Source: Ignavibacteria bacterium
GTDB lineage: Bacteria > Bacteroidota > Ignavibacteria > Ignavibacteriales > Ignavibacteriaceae
DNA length: 64,000 bases
Direction: 5' to 3'
NCBI GenBank assembly: GCA_030693705.1
Contig: JAUYAB010000005.1
Location: forward strand, 1 to 64,000
Under the pieces are notes generated by a model. That model was not told the DNA's origin. It made no database searches and saw only the letters and a program-made list of their open reading frames with translations. Of this stretch, positions 1-10,556 are shown one piece after another (position 1 is the first letter of the stretch; every line of letters starts with the position of its first letter). The position numbers and the translations under genes are program-made.

Positions 1-156
1 GAGTAAGAGAAGTCCCAAAATCTTAAACCGCTGAACGCGGAACAGATTGTTTCTGTTTTTGCGGGATCAGACTCTCGCTCCTTTCCGTTTGCTTCATCTC
101 AAACTTAAGGAAATGTATTCAATATGTCAATGAACTTTTTGTGAATATAACTTCTC

Positions 157-197
157 AGAAGAAATACTTGGGATAACTTAGCCCAAGTATTTCTTCT
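157..197 (-). terminator. Hairpin closing the nuo cluster
   Basis: A perfect 16-bp inverted repeat (arms 157-172 and 182-197, 9-base loop) lies 34 bases beyond the nuoF stop on the minus strand. The outer stem is A/T-rich, but there is no long U-run after it, so it may be an RNA 3'-end stabiliser as much as an intrinsic terminator. No gene was recognised in bases 1-156, so nuoG does not follow directly. Confidence 0.65.
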
Positions 198-230
198 TGA
201 CTTTTAACGGAATAACTCTACACAAATCTT

Positions 231-1553
231 TTAAACTTGTACCGGCGCAATCGGGTTTGCTGTATGTCGCATTGAATGAACTTTATTTTTCGGTTCCAAA
301 CTAACTTCATCTTTTACTACGGCTTCAAATTCTTCTCTAAATCTTGCGATCATAAATTTAACGGGCCAAGCCGCCGCATCACCTAAAGCGCAAATAGTAT
401 TGCCTTCAATATTTTTTGCAATTGTTATAAGAAGATCAAGGTCTTTACTCGTCCCTTCACCACGGACTAATCTATTTAAAATTTTCAACATCCAGCCGGT
501 CCCTTCACGGCAAGGGGTACATTGTCCGCAGCTTTCATGATAATAGAATTTTGCGATACGCGCTAAAACTCTTACTAAGTCGGTATCTTCATCCATCACC
601 ATAATTCCGCCGGTACCAATTGCAGAGCCAACAGCTTTAAGTGATTCTGCATCCATCTTAACCCCTTCAAGCTTATCGCCGCGTAATGGAGGCATTGAAG
701 AACCGCCGGGAATAACACATTTAATTTTTTTGCCGCCGATAACTCCACCGGCGTATTTGTAAATAATATCTGTTAGTAAAGTGCCTGAAGGTAATTCAAA
801 CACACCGGGATTATTCACGTGTCCGCTTACACCAAATAAAATTGTTCCGGGATGCTTCGGTTCGCCGATTGCAGAAAACCATTCCCATCCTTTTTTTATG
901 ATCGGAGGAATATTAGTAATCGTTTCAACATTGTTAATTGTGGTTGGATTTCCCCAAAGACCATTTTGCGCCGGGAATGGCGGCTTTACGCGCGGATATC
1001 CACGCTGTCCTTCAATCGAATTCATCAATGAAGATTCTTCCCCACAAATATATGCACCGGCTCCTTTATGCACGTAAATGTTACATGAAAAATCTGTTCC
1101 GAAAGTTTCTTTCATCTTTTCGCCAACGAAACCTTTTTCGTAGGCATCATCAAGAGCTTTTTGAAGAAGTTTTATCCATTTATGATATTCGCCGCGGACA
1201 TAAATATACGCGCTCTTCGCTCCAATCGCATAACACGCAATGATGGTGCCTTCAATCAATTGATGAGGATTGCGTTCTAAAATTTGTCTGTCTTTAAATG
1301 AACCCGGTTCGCTTTCATCACCGTTAACGCAAAGATATTTTGGCTTGTCGTTATTCTTCGGCATGAAGCTCCATTTTAATCCGGCAGAGAAAGCGGCGCC
1401 GCCTCTTCCGCGCAACCCGGATTTTTTAACCGTATCAATTATCTGATTGGTCGTTTGCGTAAATGCCGATTTAGCGGCTTCGTATCCGGCGTTCTGAATA
1501 TAAACATCAAGCTGATGAAAATTTTCTATTTCCGGTAAAACTATTTTTTCCAT
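231..1553 (-). CDS. nuoF: NADH-quinone oxidoreductase subunit F (complex I, NADH/FMN site)
   Basis: This is the peripheral-arm subunit of complex I that binds NADH and FMN and passes electrons to a [4Fe-4S] cluster. The 440-residue length is normal. The glycine-rich nucleotide motif LRGRGGAAFSAGLKW is at 47-61 and GAGAYICGEE at 164-173. The cluster ligands are C342, C345 and C348 (SCGQCTPCREG) plus C388. It starts 8 bases after the nuoE stop, so the two are probably co-translated. NuoE and NuoF form the NADH dehydrogenase module; NuoG, which completes it, is not in the window. NAD-reducing hydrogenases and formate dehydrogenases have similar subunits, but the neighbouring nuoA-D genes favour complex I. 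Confidence 0.96.
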   Translation of the reverse strand: MEKIVLPEIENFHQLDVYIQNAGYEAAKSAFTQTTNQIIDTVKKSGLRGRGGAAFSAGLKWSFMPKNNDKPKYLCVNGDESEPGSFKDRQILERNPHQLIEGTIIACYAIGAKSAYIYVRGEYHKWIKLLQKALDDAYEKGFVGEKMKETFGTDFSCNIYVHKGAGAYICGEESSLMNSIEGQRGYPRVKPPFPAQNGLWGNPTTINNVETITNIPPIIKKGWEWFSAIGEPKHPGTILFGVSGHVNNPGVFELPSGTLLTDIIYKYAGGVIGGKKIKCVIPGGSSMPPLRGDKLEGVKMDAESLKAVGSAIGTGGIMVMDEDTDLVRVLARIAKFYYHESCGQCTPCREGTGWMLKILNRLVRGEGTSKDLDLLITIAKNIEGNTICALGDAAAWPVKFMIARFREEFEAVVKDEVSLEPKNKVHSMRHTANPIAPVQV

Positions 1554-1561
1554 TTATAAAA

Positions 1562-2035
1562 TCAATTTAATGAGTCTAATATTTGCAGAGCTTTTTCTTT
1601 ATCTAAATTTTCAAAGTAATCTTCGTTCACTGCGATCATAGGCGCTGTGCCGCAAGAACCCATACATTCAACTTCTTCAAGAGAGAATTTTTTATCGTTT
1701 GAAACATCGCCATTGTCTAATCCCAATTTCTCTTTAACGGCATCATAAATTTGATAGCCTCCGCGAAGCATGCAGGAAACGTTTGTACAAACTTGAATGT
1801 GATATTTTCCCATTTCCTTTTTATGGTACATCGTATAAAACGTGACAACGCCAAAAACATCTTCTTCATTCATTTCCAAAATGGATGCGGTTTCAACCAT
1901 CACTTCTTTAGAAATCCAGCCGTTTTGTTCTTGAGCGATATAAAGCACCGGCATAACAGCAGCTTGCTTAGTCGGGTACTTTTTTAATACTAGCTCAATC
2001 TTTTGAAGATTCTCTTCTGAAAATTTGAATTCCAT
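1562..2035 (-). CDS. nuoE: NADH-quinone oxidoreductase subunit E (2Fe-2S)
   Basis: This is the thioredoxin-like [2Fe-2S] subunit that pairs with NuoF in the NADH-oxidising tip of complex I. The four ligands are visible: C83 and C88 in the CTNVSC segment, C124 and C128 in ECMGSCGTAP. The N-terminal helical part (residues 1-75, with the FGVVTFYTMY stretch) matches the family. At 157 residues it is of usual size. It is separated from nuoD upstream by about 506 bases of repeat-rich DNA, so its transcription may rely on read-through or a separate start. No clear TTG/TAnnTTTG promoter was seen there. Confidence 0.96.
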   Translation of the reverse strand: MEFKFSEENLQKIELVLKKYPTKQAAVMPVLYIAQEQNGWISKEVMVETASILEMNEEDVFGVVTFYTMYHKKEMGKYHIQVCTNVSCMLRGGYQIYDAVKEKLGLDNGDVSNDKKFSLEEVECMGSCGTAPMIAVNEDYFENLDKEKALQILDSLN

Positions 2036-2541
2036 TTTTCTTCTACTTTTTTATTCGTGAACCATATATCATCCCTACGGGATTTTATTTTCCAAAGGGA
2101 ATTTTATTCTACCAATATTTAATCCCTAACGGGATTAGAATCAATTTCATTTCTGCAATTCCGAATTGCCATTCGTTCCTAATTCATAACCTGGCAAAGC
2201 CAGAACCATATTGTTCTTGAATGAAGTATTTGTTTCATCTTTTTTCTCGCTAAGCTCGCCACGAACCGCCACGAATTTTCCCTTTGCGAACGTTGCGAGA
2301 AATTTTCGATAACTATTCTTGCCATCTAGCGCAGAATATTTTTACTAACTATATAACCTGGTATACCAGAACTAAAAAAATAATAATGAATAATGAACAA
2401 GGAATGTAGAATATCGAAATGTAAAACTTCATCATTCGTTATTCCTTGTTCGATGTTCGGTATTTGATTTCAAGAAAATATTCTTACCTCCCTGCGGCGG
2501 GCAGGCCATTTTGCGAAGAATATTTTTGCTAACTATCTAAT
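2036..2541. repeat. Repeat-rich spacer between nuoD and nuoE
   Basis: No gene is visible in these 506 bases. They hold several short palindromic repeats. Two are of the ATCCCTA(A)CGGGAT type (2071-2083 and about 2121-2136, the second preceded by TCTACCAATATTTA, which recurs at 23743). Two are of the type AACCTGG-N-CCAGAAC (near 2196 and 2356). There is a CGCCACGAA-rich stretch near 2255-2285. An inverted pair around AACAAGGAAT lies near 2397-2450, and a G/C-rich box near 2491-2508. This is a nested accumulation of dispersed elements inside an otherwise tight operon. Confidence 0.75.
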
Positions 2542-3801
2542 TTACTTATCAGCTTCGCCCATAATCGGATCGATAGAGCCGACAATTGCAACAACATCCG
2601 AGATCATTTGTCCTTTAACTAAGTGAGGGATCGCCTGAATATTCGCAAACGAAGGTGATCTGATCTTCATCTTCCAAGGATGTCCTTCGCCTTTACTTAC
2701 AATGTAAAATCCAAGTTCGCCTTTCGGATTTTCAACCGCACTATAAACTTCTCCTACCGGAGGATTGATTCCAAAATTCACGATCATAAAATCGTGGATC
2801 AATTCTTCCATCTTCGTATAAATCTCTGTTTTTCTCGGGAGAACTTTTTTCGGACTGTTCAGCATTACTTCGCCATTTGGAATTTTATCAATTATCTGGC
2901 GGACTATTTTTGCACTCTCACGCAATTCATCTGCACGGACAAAATATCTTGCCAGGCAATCTCCTTCAGTATAAGTTGGAATTTTAAAATCCATCTCATT
3001 ATAAAAGAGATAAGGAGTCGCTCTCCTTAAATCAAACTCAACACCACTAGCGCGTAAATTTGGACCGGTGAAACCAATATCGATTGCGTCTTCTTTGGAT
3101 ATAACACCAACGCCTTCCAATCGTTCTACAAAAATTCTGTTTCCGTTAAGCAGGCGTTCCATCTCATCAAATTTTTCTTCAAACTGATCGATGAACGCAA
3201 TAATATTTTTCATCGTGTCGGAAGTAACATCGGAAGCAACGCCGCCGATTCTTGTGTAGCTTGTTGTAAAACGGGCGCCGCAAATGACGTCGAAAAAGTC
3301 AAGAATTTTTTCACGTTCGCGCAGTCCCCAAAGAAAAACAGTTAACGCACCAACATCCATTGCAAGTGCACCGATAGCTACTAGATGCGAGCACATTCTT
3401 GCAAGTTCTGCAAGAAGCATGCGGATATATTGTGCACGTGGCGGAGCCGTTATTCCGGCAAGTTTTTCCACTGCCAACGCGTATGCGACGTTATTTGCCG
3501 GAGGGGAAATATAATCCAAACGATCGGTGTGAGGAATAAATTCGAGATAAGACATATTCTCAGCCATCTTCTCGTATCCACGATGGAGATAACCCAACTC
3601 AGGAACGCAAGCAATAACTGTCTCGCCATCCAACCGAAGGAGAAGCCGCAAAACACCGTGTGTTGCAGGATGCTGCGGACCCATGTTCAGGATCATTTCG
3701 TTTTCTAAGGCATCATCAATTGTAATATGTGAATCAGCGCCAAGCAACGCTTGTACTATCTTTGGATGCACACTATCTTTTGTTAATTTTTGCATAGACA
3801 T
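2542..3801 (-). CDS. nuoD: NADH-quinone oxidoreductase subunit D (49 kDa-type)
   Basis: NuoD is the hydrogenase-large-subunit-like protein that, with NuoB, forms the quinone-binding site of complex I. The 419 residues include the hallmark NMGPQHPATHGVLR near residues 40-53, PELGYLHRGYEK, and a C-terminal DPIMGEADK ending typical of the family. It is a separate gene rather than a nuoCD fusion. The preceding nuoC stop is 7 bases upstream of its start, which implies coupling. About 40 N-terminal residues precede the conserved MGPQHP box, slightly longer than the minimum. The product is a cytoplasmic-side subunit. Confidence 0.96.
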   Translation of the reverse strand: MSMQKLTKDSVHPKIVQALLGADSHITIDDALENEMILNMGPQHPATHGVLRLLLRLDGETVIACVPELGYLHRGYEKMAENMSYLEFIPHTDRLDYISPPANNVAYALAVEKLAGITAPPRAQYIRMLLAELARMCSHLVAIGALAMDVGALTVFLWGLREREKILDFFDVICGARFTTSYTRIGGVASDVTSDTMKNIIAFIDQFEEKFDEMERLLNGNRIFVERLEGVGVISKEDAIDIGFTGPNLRASGVEFDLRRATPYLFYNEMDFKIPTYTEGDCLARYFVRADELRESAKIVRQIIDKIPNGEVMLNSPKKVLPRKTEIYTKMEELIHDFMIVNFGINPPVGEVYSAVENPKGELGFYIVSKGEGHPWKMKIRSPSFANIQAIPHLVKGQMISDVVAIVGSIDPIMGEADK

Positions 3802-3808
3802 AAACTCA

Positions 3809-4291
3809 TTATTTTTTCGGTAGTGGAAGTGTGCCTGGTATTCCCATCAGCGGAAATTCTTTTCTTAACGGATGATATTCAAAATCTTCCGGCATATACA
3901 TTCTGCGTAAATCAGGATGATTGAGGAAAATAATTCCGTACATATCATAAGCTTCGCGCTCAGCCCAGTTAGCTGCTTTCCAAATTGAAGAAACAGATTC
4001 AACAGAACATTCGCTTTCGTCAACATCAACTTTTAAGCAAAGGCGGAATTTATTTTCCATAGAAAAAATATGATACACAACGGTAAATCTATTTTTCCGC
4101 GTCGCCCAATCTATTGCCGTAACGTCTTCGCATAAATTGAACTCCAAACCTTCCTCATCTTTTAGAAAGGCACAAACGTTTAGAAGAACCGATTTATCTA
4201 ACTTCACAGTCAATTCATCATATTGTTCAATAAATTCAAATTGAACTGTGGTGAATTGTTTTGCTAATTTTTCTTTTAGTAATTCTTTCAT
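3809..4291 (-). CDS. nuoC: NADH-quinone oxidoreductase subunit C (30 kDa-type)
   Basis: NuoC is a small peripheral-arm subunit that packs against NuoD and NuoI. The protein has 160 residues. The family signature lies near the C-terminus: WAEREAYDMYGI, FLNHPDLRRMYMPEDFEYHPLRKEFP (quoted in parts) at about 111-148. It starts 6 bases after nuoB and ends 7 bases before nuoD, in a compact minus-strand operon. No oddities were seen. Confidence 0.95.
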   Translation of the reverse strand: MKELLKEKLAKQFTTVQFEFIEQYDELTVKLDKSVLLNVCAFLKDEEGLEFNLCEDVTAIDWATRKNRFTVVYHIFSMENKFRLCLKVDVDESECSVESVSSIWKAANWAEREAYDMYGIIFLNHPDLRRMYMPEDFEYHPLRKEFPLMGIPGTLPLPKK

Positions 4292-4297
4292 ACAGCT

Positions 4298-4837
4298 TTA
4301 ATTTTTTGAGAGAGATAGCTCGGTCTGCTTTGTATCAAAGCCGACTTGCGGTGAATCAGGAAAATCTTTTACACGGGTTTTTCCGATTTTTTCTTGTATC
4401 TGAATAAGGGCGTTTAAAAGATTTTCGGGTCTTGGCGGGCATCCGGCAGCATAAATATCAACCGGTAAAAATTGGTCAATGCCTTGCACAACGTTGTAGC
4501 TTCTATACATTCCGCCAGTGGAAGTACATGCGCCCATCGCAATTACCCATTTGGGTTCCGGCATCTGATCAAAAATCTTTTTAACCACGTGAGCCATTTT
4601 ATACGTAACGGTTCCCGCAACGATCATCAAATCGCATTGACGCGGAGTAAAACGCATTACTTCAGAACCGAACCTGGAAATATCATATTTCGGATCGCCT
4701 GAAGCCATCATTTCGATTGCACAGCAGGAAATTCCCATCGGCATTGGCCAAACTGAACTTTCTCTTGCCCAGGCGGCTAACGCATCAACGGTAGTTGTAA
4801 AAAAACCGTCATTAATTAATTTACTTTCTAATCCCAT
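4298..4837 (-). CDS. nuoB: NADH-quinone oxidoreductase subunit B (cluster N2)
   Basis: NuoB carries the terminal [4Fe-4S] cluster N2 that reduces quinone. The unusual tandem cysteine ligands C38-C39 ([10 protein letters not shown]) are present together with C104 (GACTSTGGM) and C133 (GCPPRPE). It has 179 residues, the normal size. The start codon lies 10 bases inside the end of nuoA, so translation of the two genes is likely coupled. Confidence 0.97.
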   Translation of the reverse strand: MGLESKLINDGFFTTTVDALAAWARESSVWPMPMGISCCAIEMMASGDPKYDISRFGSEVMRFTPRQCDLMIVAGTVTYKMAHVVKKIFDQMPEPKWVIAMGACTSTGGMYRSYNVVQGIDQFLPVDIYAAGCPPRPENLLNALIQIQEKIGKTRVKDFPDSPQVGFDTKQTELSLSKN

Positions 4838-5196
4838 TTGAAACCGCCTTTTTTATAAGCATAAAGAAACCCTATTTCAAATACCACCAAAAAGAGTAAC
4901 ATCGAAAAGAAGATAGAAATTCCAAGTTCTGCATAAAGTCTTTTAAATTGCACCGCCCATGGGTAAACAAAGATCACTTCTAAATCGAAGATAATAAACA
5001 ACATGGCAACTATATAATATTTAACAGAAACCCGATCATGCGTGGTTCCGATTGGTTTCATACCGCTTTCGTAAGTTGAAAGTTTTTCCGAAGTCGGTCG
5101 TTTTGGACCGAAAATGGTGGAGGAAAAAACCGTAGCGATCGCAAAAATTATCGCGAAGCCAAAAACTAAAAATATGGGAAGATATTCAATTAACAT
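4828..5196 (-). CDS. nuoA: NADH-quinone oxidoreductase subunit A
   Basis: NuoA is a small membrane-arm subunit near the quinone site. Three hydrophobic helices are visible in its 122 residues (about 7-29, 63-83 and 92-112). The conserved KYESGM-like box appears here as [10 protein letters not shown] (about 42-51), and [11 protein letters not shown] lies between helices 2 and 3. It is the first gene of the minus-strand cluster, and a Bacteroidota-type promoter sits 25 bases upstream. Confidence 0.95.
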   Translation of the reverse strand: MLIEYLPIFLVFGFAIIFAIATVFSSTIFGPKRPTSEKLSTYESGMKPIGTTHDRVSVKYYIVAMLFIIFDLEVIFVYPWAVQFKRLYAELGISIFFSMLLFLVVFEIGFLYAYKKGGFKWD

Positions 5197-5220
5197 TTTT
5201 TCTTATAATTATTTTGGATT

Positions 5221-5251
5221 CAAATTTATCATAAATACGCTTGAATGTCAA
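5221..5251 (-). promoter_or_regulatory. Bacteroidota-type promoter for nuoA
   Basis: Read on the minus strand, TTG (5249-5251) is followed after exactly 20 bases by TAAATTTG (5221-5228). This fits the TTG-N~20-TAnnTTTG consensus of the Bacteroidota housekeeping sigma factor. The -7 box ends 24 bases before the nuoA start codon. The same spacing recurs at rplU and mutS in this window. Confidence 0.7.
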
Positions 5252-5365
5252 TTTAGTTCAGAGCTTATGGCTTAATATTTTTGCAATTCATACAGAAAAT
5301 TGCTTAGTCAATTCAAGAAAAAAATTTTATTTTGACATAAGAATAATTCAAATAGAAGGAAACCT

Positions 5366-6763
5366 ATGGAACTTCAATTTATCGGCGCGGCAAAAACTGT
5401 AACCGGATCACTCCACTATTTCAAAGTAAATGAAAAAAAATTCATTATCGACTGCGGATTGATCCAAGGTAAACGAAAGGAAGCGTTTGAACTGAACCGC
5501 ACATTTGAGTTTTTCGATCCGGAGGAACTTGACTTTGTCATCCTTTCACACGCTCACATCGACCATGCAGGGAATCTCCCTAACCTTGTAAGAAAAGGTT
5601 TCCACGGAAATATTTATACCACTTTAGCCACACGCGATCTTTGCTCGGTGATGCTTTTGGATAGCGCGCACATTCAAGAGAAAGACGTTGAGTACGTAAA
5701 TAAGAAAAGAAAAAAGCAGAACAAAAATCTCTTTGAACCTCTTTATACCACACAGGACGTGCACGAAACCATGTCGCTGTTTGTAGGATTAAATTATCGC
5801 CGCACCTACAAAATTGATGATAACATTTCAGTAACTTTTTACGATGCCGGACATATTTTGGGTTCAGCCATCGTTTATTTAAACATAAAAGAAAATGGCA
5901 GAGAGTTTACTTTCGGATTTTCCGGTGATCTTGGGAGACCAAATTTGCCAATCCTTAAAGATCCGGAGAAAATTCCTGATGTCGATTATTTTATTTGCGA
6001 GAGTACGTACGGTGGTAGATTTCACCAGACCTTTGATAAATCAGAAGAAAACCTTACTGAAGTTTTGAAGAAAGCGATTCAACGAAAAGCGAAAATTATC
6101 GTCCCTTCTTTCAGCGTTGGAAGAACGCAGGAACTGGTTTATGTGCTTAATCAAATCTTTGAAAAAAAATTGGTACCGCCTATCCCGATTTTTGTTGATA
6201 GTCCGCTATCTGTAAACACCACGGCAATTTTTAGACTTCATCCCGAATGTTTCGATAATGAAACAATAAACTTTATGAACCAGCATCACGATCCATTCGG
6301 ATTTGAAAAGTTAAAGTATATAACCGATGTAGAAGATTCAAAAAAGTTAAATGAAATTGAAGGACCGGTAATGATCCTTTCTGCTTCTGGAATGGCGGAA
6401 GCCGGAAGAATCCAACATCACCTTGCAAACAATATCAGCAATCCAAATAACATCATATTGATAGTTGGATATTGTGCCGAACATACATTAGGAAGAAGAA
6501 TAGTTGAACGGCAGCCGGAAGTAAAAATCTTCGGAGAAGTTTTTCCTTTAAATGCCGAAGTTATTGTCTTCAACTCCTTAAGTGCGCACGCAGATGCGAA
6601 TGAACTGATTGATTATTGCAGCAAGTTTGATAAAGAAAAAATGAAAAACTTCTTTTTGGTACACGGAGACGAAGACCAACAAATAAAGTTCAGAGATAGA
6701 TTGCTTGCTGCCGGATTTGGTAAAGTAACCATCCCTTCCCGTGGAGATGTCTTCAGCTTGTAA
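5366..6763 (+). CDS. Beta-CASP metallo-beta-lactamase RNA nuclease
   Basis: This is a cytoplasmic zinc-dependent RNase of the metallo-beta-lactamase/beta-CASP family (CPSF-73-like, YsnF/TTHA0252 type), expected to cut or trim RNA. The metal-binding HAHIDH motif is at 62-67, a further histidine lies in AGHILGSA (161-168), and an aspartate lies in FSGDLGRP (about 185-192). The beta-CASP insertion (STYGGRFH, FSVGRTQEL, SASGMAEAGR) follows, then the C-terminal SAHAD and HGDE motifs. Its length, 465 residues, is usual. The start is preceded by AGAAGGAAA. A signal-peptide gene starts 3 bases after its stop, so the two may share a transcript although their functions look unrelated. Confidence 0.9.
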   Translation: MELQFIGAAKTVTGSLHYFKVNEKKFIIDCGLIQGKRKEAFELNRTFEFFDPEELDFVILSHAHIDHAGNLPNLVRKGFHGNIYTTLATRDLCSVMLLDSAHIQEKDVEYVNKKRKKQNKNLFEPLYTTQDVHETMSLFVGLNYRRTYKIDDNISVTFYDAGHILGSAIVYLNIKENGREFTFGFSGDLGRPNLPILKDPEKIPDVDYFICESTYGGRFHQTFDKSEENLTEVLKKAIQRKAKIIVPSFSVGRTQELVYVLNQIFEKKLVPPIPIFVDSPLSVNTTAIFRLHPECFDNETINFMNQHHDPFGFEKLKYITDVEDSKKLNEIEGPVMILSASGMAEAGRIQHHLANNISNPNNIILIVGYCAEHTLGRRIVERQPEVKIFGEVFPLNAEVIVFNSLSAHADANELIDYCSKFDKEKMKNFFLVHGDEDQQIKFRDRLLAAGFGKVTIPSRGDVFSL

Positions 6764-6766
6764 ACC

Positions 6767-8674
6767 ATGAAAAAAATATTTTTCATTATTCTTATTGCAT
6801 TGGGAATTCCAAAAATTTTTGCTCAGCATGAATTAACCCGGGATTCCCTTTCTATTCTCGTCAATCCGGATTCAATAAATTTTGTTCAAACCAAACTGAA
6901 CAAACTCCTTTCCACTTATCGGCTTGAAGCAAATTTTCTTTTCAATAAAACGTTCTCAGATTTCTCTTTTTCCGTAAAAGAAGATTATGGATCAACGTTG
7001 ATAAAATCATCCGATAAAAGTATTAAAGATGAACATTTTTTTTCTATGAGAACAGCTTACAATTTCTCTGAAAATTTTTCAGGAGGGTTTGCAGTAAACC
7101 ATTCAATCCTCTCAGACTCACGAAAGATCGGGCTCAATTCAGCGGTTCAATCAAATATTGTTTTTATTCCACGTTATACTTTTGCACCTGAAATATTTTT
7201 GGCGCCGTTCGCCGGTTATTCAAGCAATCGTCAAATTGGAGTTCACGATGACGGTATTTTATATGGCGGAGAAGGTGGTTTCCGATCGAATTCCGGTGAT
7301 GGTTTTGAATTTGTCTCTTCAGTAAAAATTAGCGAAGAGGATATTTTGCCGAGGAAAAATAATATTCATGATTTCAATCTTTCAGCGGTAAATAGATTTT
7401 CTGAATTTGTAGGGAACATCCTTCATGTATCTTACATTGAATCTAGAAAGGATTTTTATTACGAAGCTGATTCTTTAATCAGGAGAGAATATTCGGTAAT
7501 AAATAATATTCAATCCCGGAAAGAAAATAATTTTCAGTTTGATGATTCCCTCCGGTATCTTCAATTTCTCCCGAATACAAATCTCACATTACATAGCTCG
7601 GTTCTATGGCGAAAGATTTTTAGAGACACGAAGTATAAATCAACCAACGTTTCTTCCAAAACCGTTTTCGATACCGAAATTCATGAACTTAAACTTGATC
7701 TTGAAGGAGAAGCGGAGTATTATAAAGATGATTTTCATTTTCTGGTGAAAACTGCGTTTACTGAGAGAGATGAAAAACATTCGGCAAAGAATTTTGACGG
7801 CGCTGATCCAATTGATTTTGAAGTAAGAAGTACTTCCGAATCGCAAAAAAATAATTTTACACAACTAACGAGTTTGACAATCTCAACCGATTATAAAATT
7901 TCAAGTAAGGATAATATTTCGTTAAGTCTTTTTCATAATAAACTCACTTACGATACCCCGAGCAAAGAAAATTATGACGACCGTGATGAACTCCTTTCGA
8001 TAATCAAACTAAGGTATTCGCGCATGCTAAATCCTTATTTTGAATTTTTCACTTCATCGGAAGGAACGATAAATAAATTAGTTTATATCTCTTCACAGCG
8101 CAGTTCAAATAATAATGTGAATCGCGTGCTCAAGCTCCAATCCGGCGGAAAATTTACAAGTTCGAGGCTGCGATCTTACAATGCCTTTGATGTCTCCGCA
8201 AATTATACGGTTTACGATTATGAAGATTTAAATCCAAATTACAAAAGTTACTCATTTAGACAATTTGGAATGTTTGATTCTACTTCTCTCCGTGTAGTGA
8301 GGAATATCGATGCAAAGTTTACCGGCTATTTACGGCTCTCGGAACAGGGCGAATTAAAATGGAAAGAGTTTTCTATGAAACCAACGCGGTTTTTAGAGGA
8401 ATCGTTTTTACTTCCTCAGATAGCTTATTTTTTTATGAATGCTCAATTCGTAATAGGCTTTAGACAGTTCTCACTAAAAACCTATTCTTACAACCAAACA
8501 TCAAAAGTCCTCGAGTCATCATACTTGAGTCGTGGTCCGATTACGGAGATTTATTACTCGGTTGTCGGCAAAGTGCAGCTTCAATTAAAAGCCTGGTATG
8601 AGTTTGTTACCGTAAATAACCAAAAGGTGAACGAAATTCCCAACCTCGATTTTGCAGTATTGTTGAATATTTAA
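6767..8674 (+). CDS. Exported protein, probable outer-membrane beta-barrel
   Basis: I do not recognise a named family. The protein has 635 residues and begins with a classical signal peptide (MKKIFFIILIALGIPKIFAQ, cut after AQ). The rest consists of alternating polar and aromatic beta-strands separated by charged turns. This pattern, and an ending on a short hydrophobic strand without a T9SS tail, suggest an outer-membrane barrel of about 20 or more strands. The gene begins 3 bases after the nuclease gene and is probably co-transcribed. Substrate and role are unknown. Confidence 0.6.
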   Translation: MKKIFFIILIALGIPKIFAQHELTRDSLSILVNPDSINFVQTKLNKLLSTYRLEANFLFNKTFSDFSFSVKEDYGSTLIKSSDKSIKDEHFFSMRTAYNFSENFSGGFAVNHSILSDSRKIGLNSAVQSNIVFIPRYTFAPEIFLAPFAGYSSNRQIGVHDDGILYGGEGGFRSNSGDGFEFVSSVKISEEDILPRKNNIHDFNLSAVNRFSEFVGNILHVSYIESRKDFYYEADSLIRREYSVINNIQSRKENNFQFDDSLRYLQFLPNTNLTLHSSVLWRKIFRDTKYKSTNVSSKTVFDTEIHELKLDLEGEAEYYKDDFHFLVKTAFTERDEKHSAKNFDGADPIDFEVRSTSESQKNNFTQLTSLTISTDYKISSKDNISLSLFHNKLTYDTPSKENYDDRDELLSIIKLRYSRMLNPYFEFFTSSEGTINKLVYISSQRSSNNNVNRVLKLQSGGKFTSSRLRSYNAFDVSANYTVYDYEDLNPNYKSYSFRQFGMFDSTSLRVVRNIDAKFTGYLRLSEQGELKWKEFSMKPTRFLEESFLLPQIAYFFMNAQFVIGFRQFSLKTYSYNQTSKVLESSYLSRGPITEIYYSVVGKVQLQLKAWYEFVTVNNQKVNEIPNLDFAVLLNI

Positions 8675-8726
8675 ATTGCAGATACAATTATTTTCCTTAT
8701 TTTTCATTAAAAAAAAATAGCATCAT

Positions 8727-9137
8727 TTGGAAACACAAAATTATCATCTCGAAATAACCAGCGATCCGAACAATTTGATTGTTGTGGAAGAATTCTTCAA
8801 TCAAATTGCGGTAGAAATTAAATTGCCGGAAAAGCGTTTCCCGGAGTTGATGGTAGCTTTAACGGAAGCTATTACCAACGCTATCATACATGCCAATAAA
8901 AAAGATCCGGCAAAAATGGTTTACATAGATTTTATTGTTGAAGAAAAGATGTTAACAATAAAAGTGAAAGACGAAGGGAATGGATTTGATCCCAAATCTA
9001 TCCCGGATCCAACTCAGCCCGAGAACATTTTTAGAGATTCCGGACGCGGCGTTTATTTGATGAAAGTTTATTGCGATGAAGTCTACCACAACATAACACC
9101 CACCGGAACGGAAACGATACTCAAAATATCTTATTAA
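8727..9137 (+). CDS. GHKL ATP-binding protein, anti-sigma factor kinase-like (RsbW/SpoIIAB type)
   Basis: This small cytoplasmic ATPase domain has 136 residues. The N-box is EAITNAIIHAN (about 47-57), the G1-type motif DEGNGFD is at 82-88, and the G2-type GRGVYLM at 106-112. Stand-alone proteins of this shape are serine kinases that bind sigma factors or anti-anti-sigma proteins in partner-switching systems. No STAS partner or sigma gene is adjacent, so its target is unknown. The likely start is TTG at 8727; no ATG lies near the conserved N-terminus. Confidence 0.8.
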   Translation: METQNYHLEITSDPNNLIVVEEFFNQIAVEIKLPEKRFPELMVALTEAITNAIIHANKKDPAKMVYIDFIVEEKMLTIKVKDEGNGFDPKSIPDPTQPENIFRDSGRGVYLMKVYCDEVYHNITPTGTETILKISY

Positions 9138-9162
9138 CTTTTGTTACGCAGTTGCTAATAAA

Positions 9163-9236
9163 AATCATCTTAATCTTACTCCTTTTTAGATAATTAATAC
9201 AGTTGAGAAAAAGATTAGGATTACGATTAAGAAATC
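9163..9236. repeat. Dispersed imperfect inverted repeat (ATCTTAATC/GATTAAGAT family)
   Basis: The left part (AATCATCTTAATCTTAC, 9163-9179) and right part (about 9209-9236, containing GATTACGATTAAG) are imperfectly complementary. The same words, again as an inverted repeat, occur at 63294-63367. Both copies lie in the gap between convergent genes. Confidence 0.55.
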
Positions 9237-9277
9237 CATTATCTCTTTTGAGTAATGTGACCTATTAAGTATAAAAT

Positions 9278-9308
9278 AAAAAAGGCATCCGAACCGGATG
9301 CCTTTTTC
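9278..9308. terminator. Bidirectional intrinsic terminator (mdh / GHKL gene)
   Basis: A 7-bp G/C-rich stem GGCATCC/GGATGCC (9284-9290 and 9297-9303) is flanked by an A-run on the left and a T-run on the right, so it can terminate transcripts from both directions. It lies between the convergent GHKL gene and mdh. Confidence 0.88.
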
Positions 9309-9331
9309 ATTTATATAAAGAGAGGTAAAAG

Positions 9332-10538
<1,207 letters not shown>

Positions 10539-10556
10539 CTTAAAACTCCTTACCTT

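Noticed and set aside
1-156. tRNA or other structured RNA at the left edge
   Set aside because: No cloverleaf or known RNA signature could be drawn; frames are broken on both strands.
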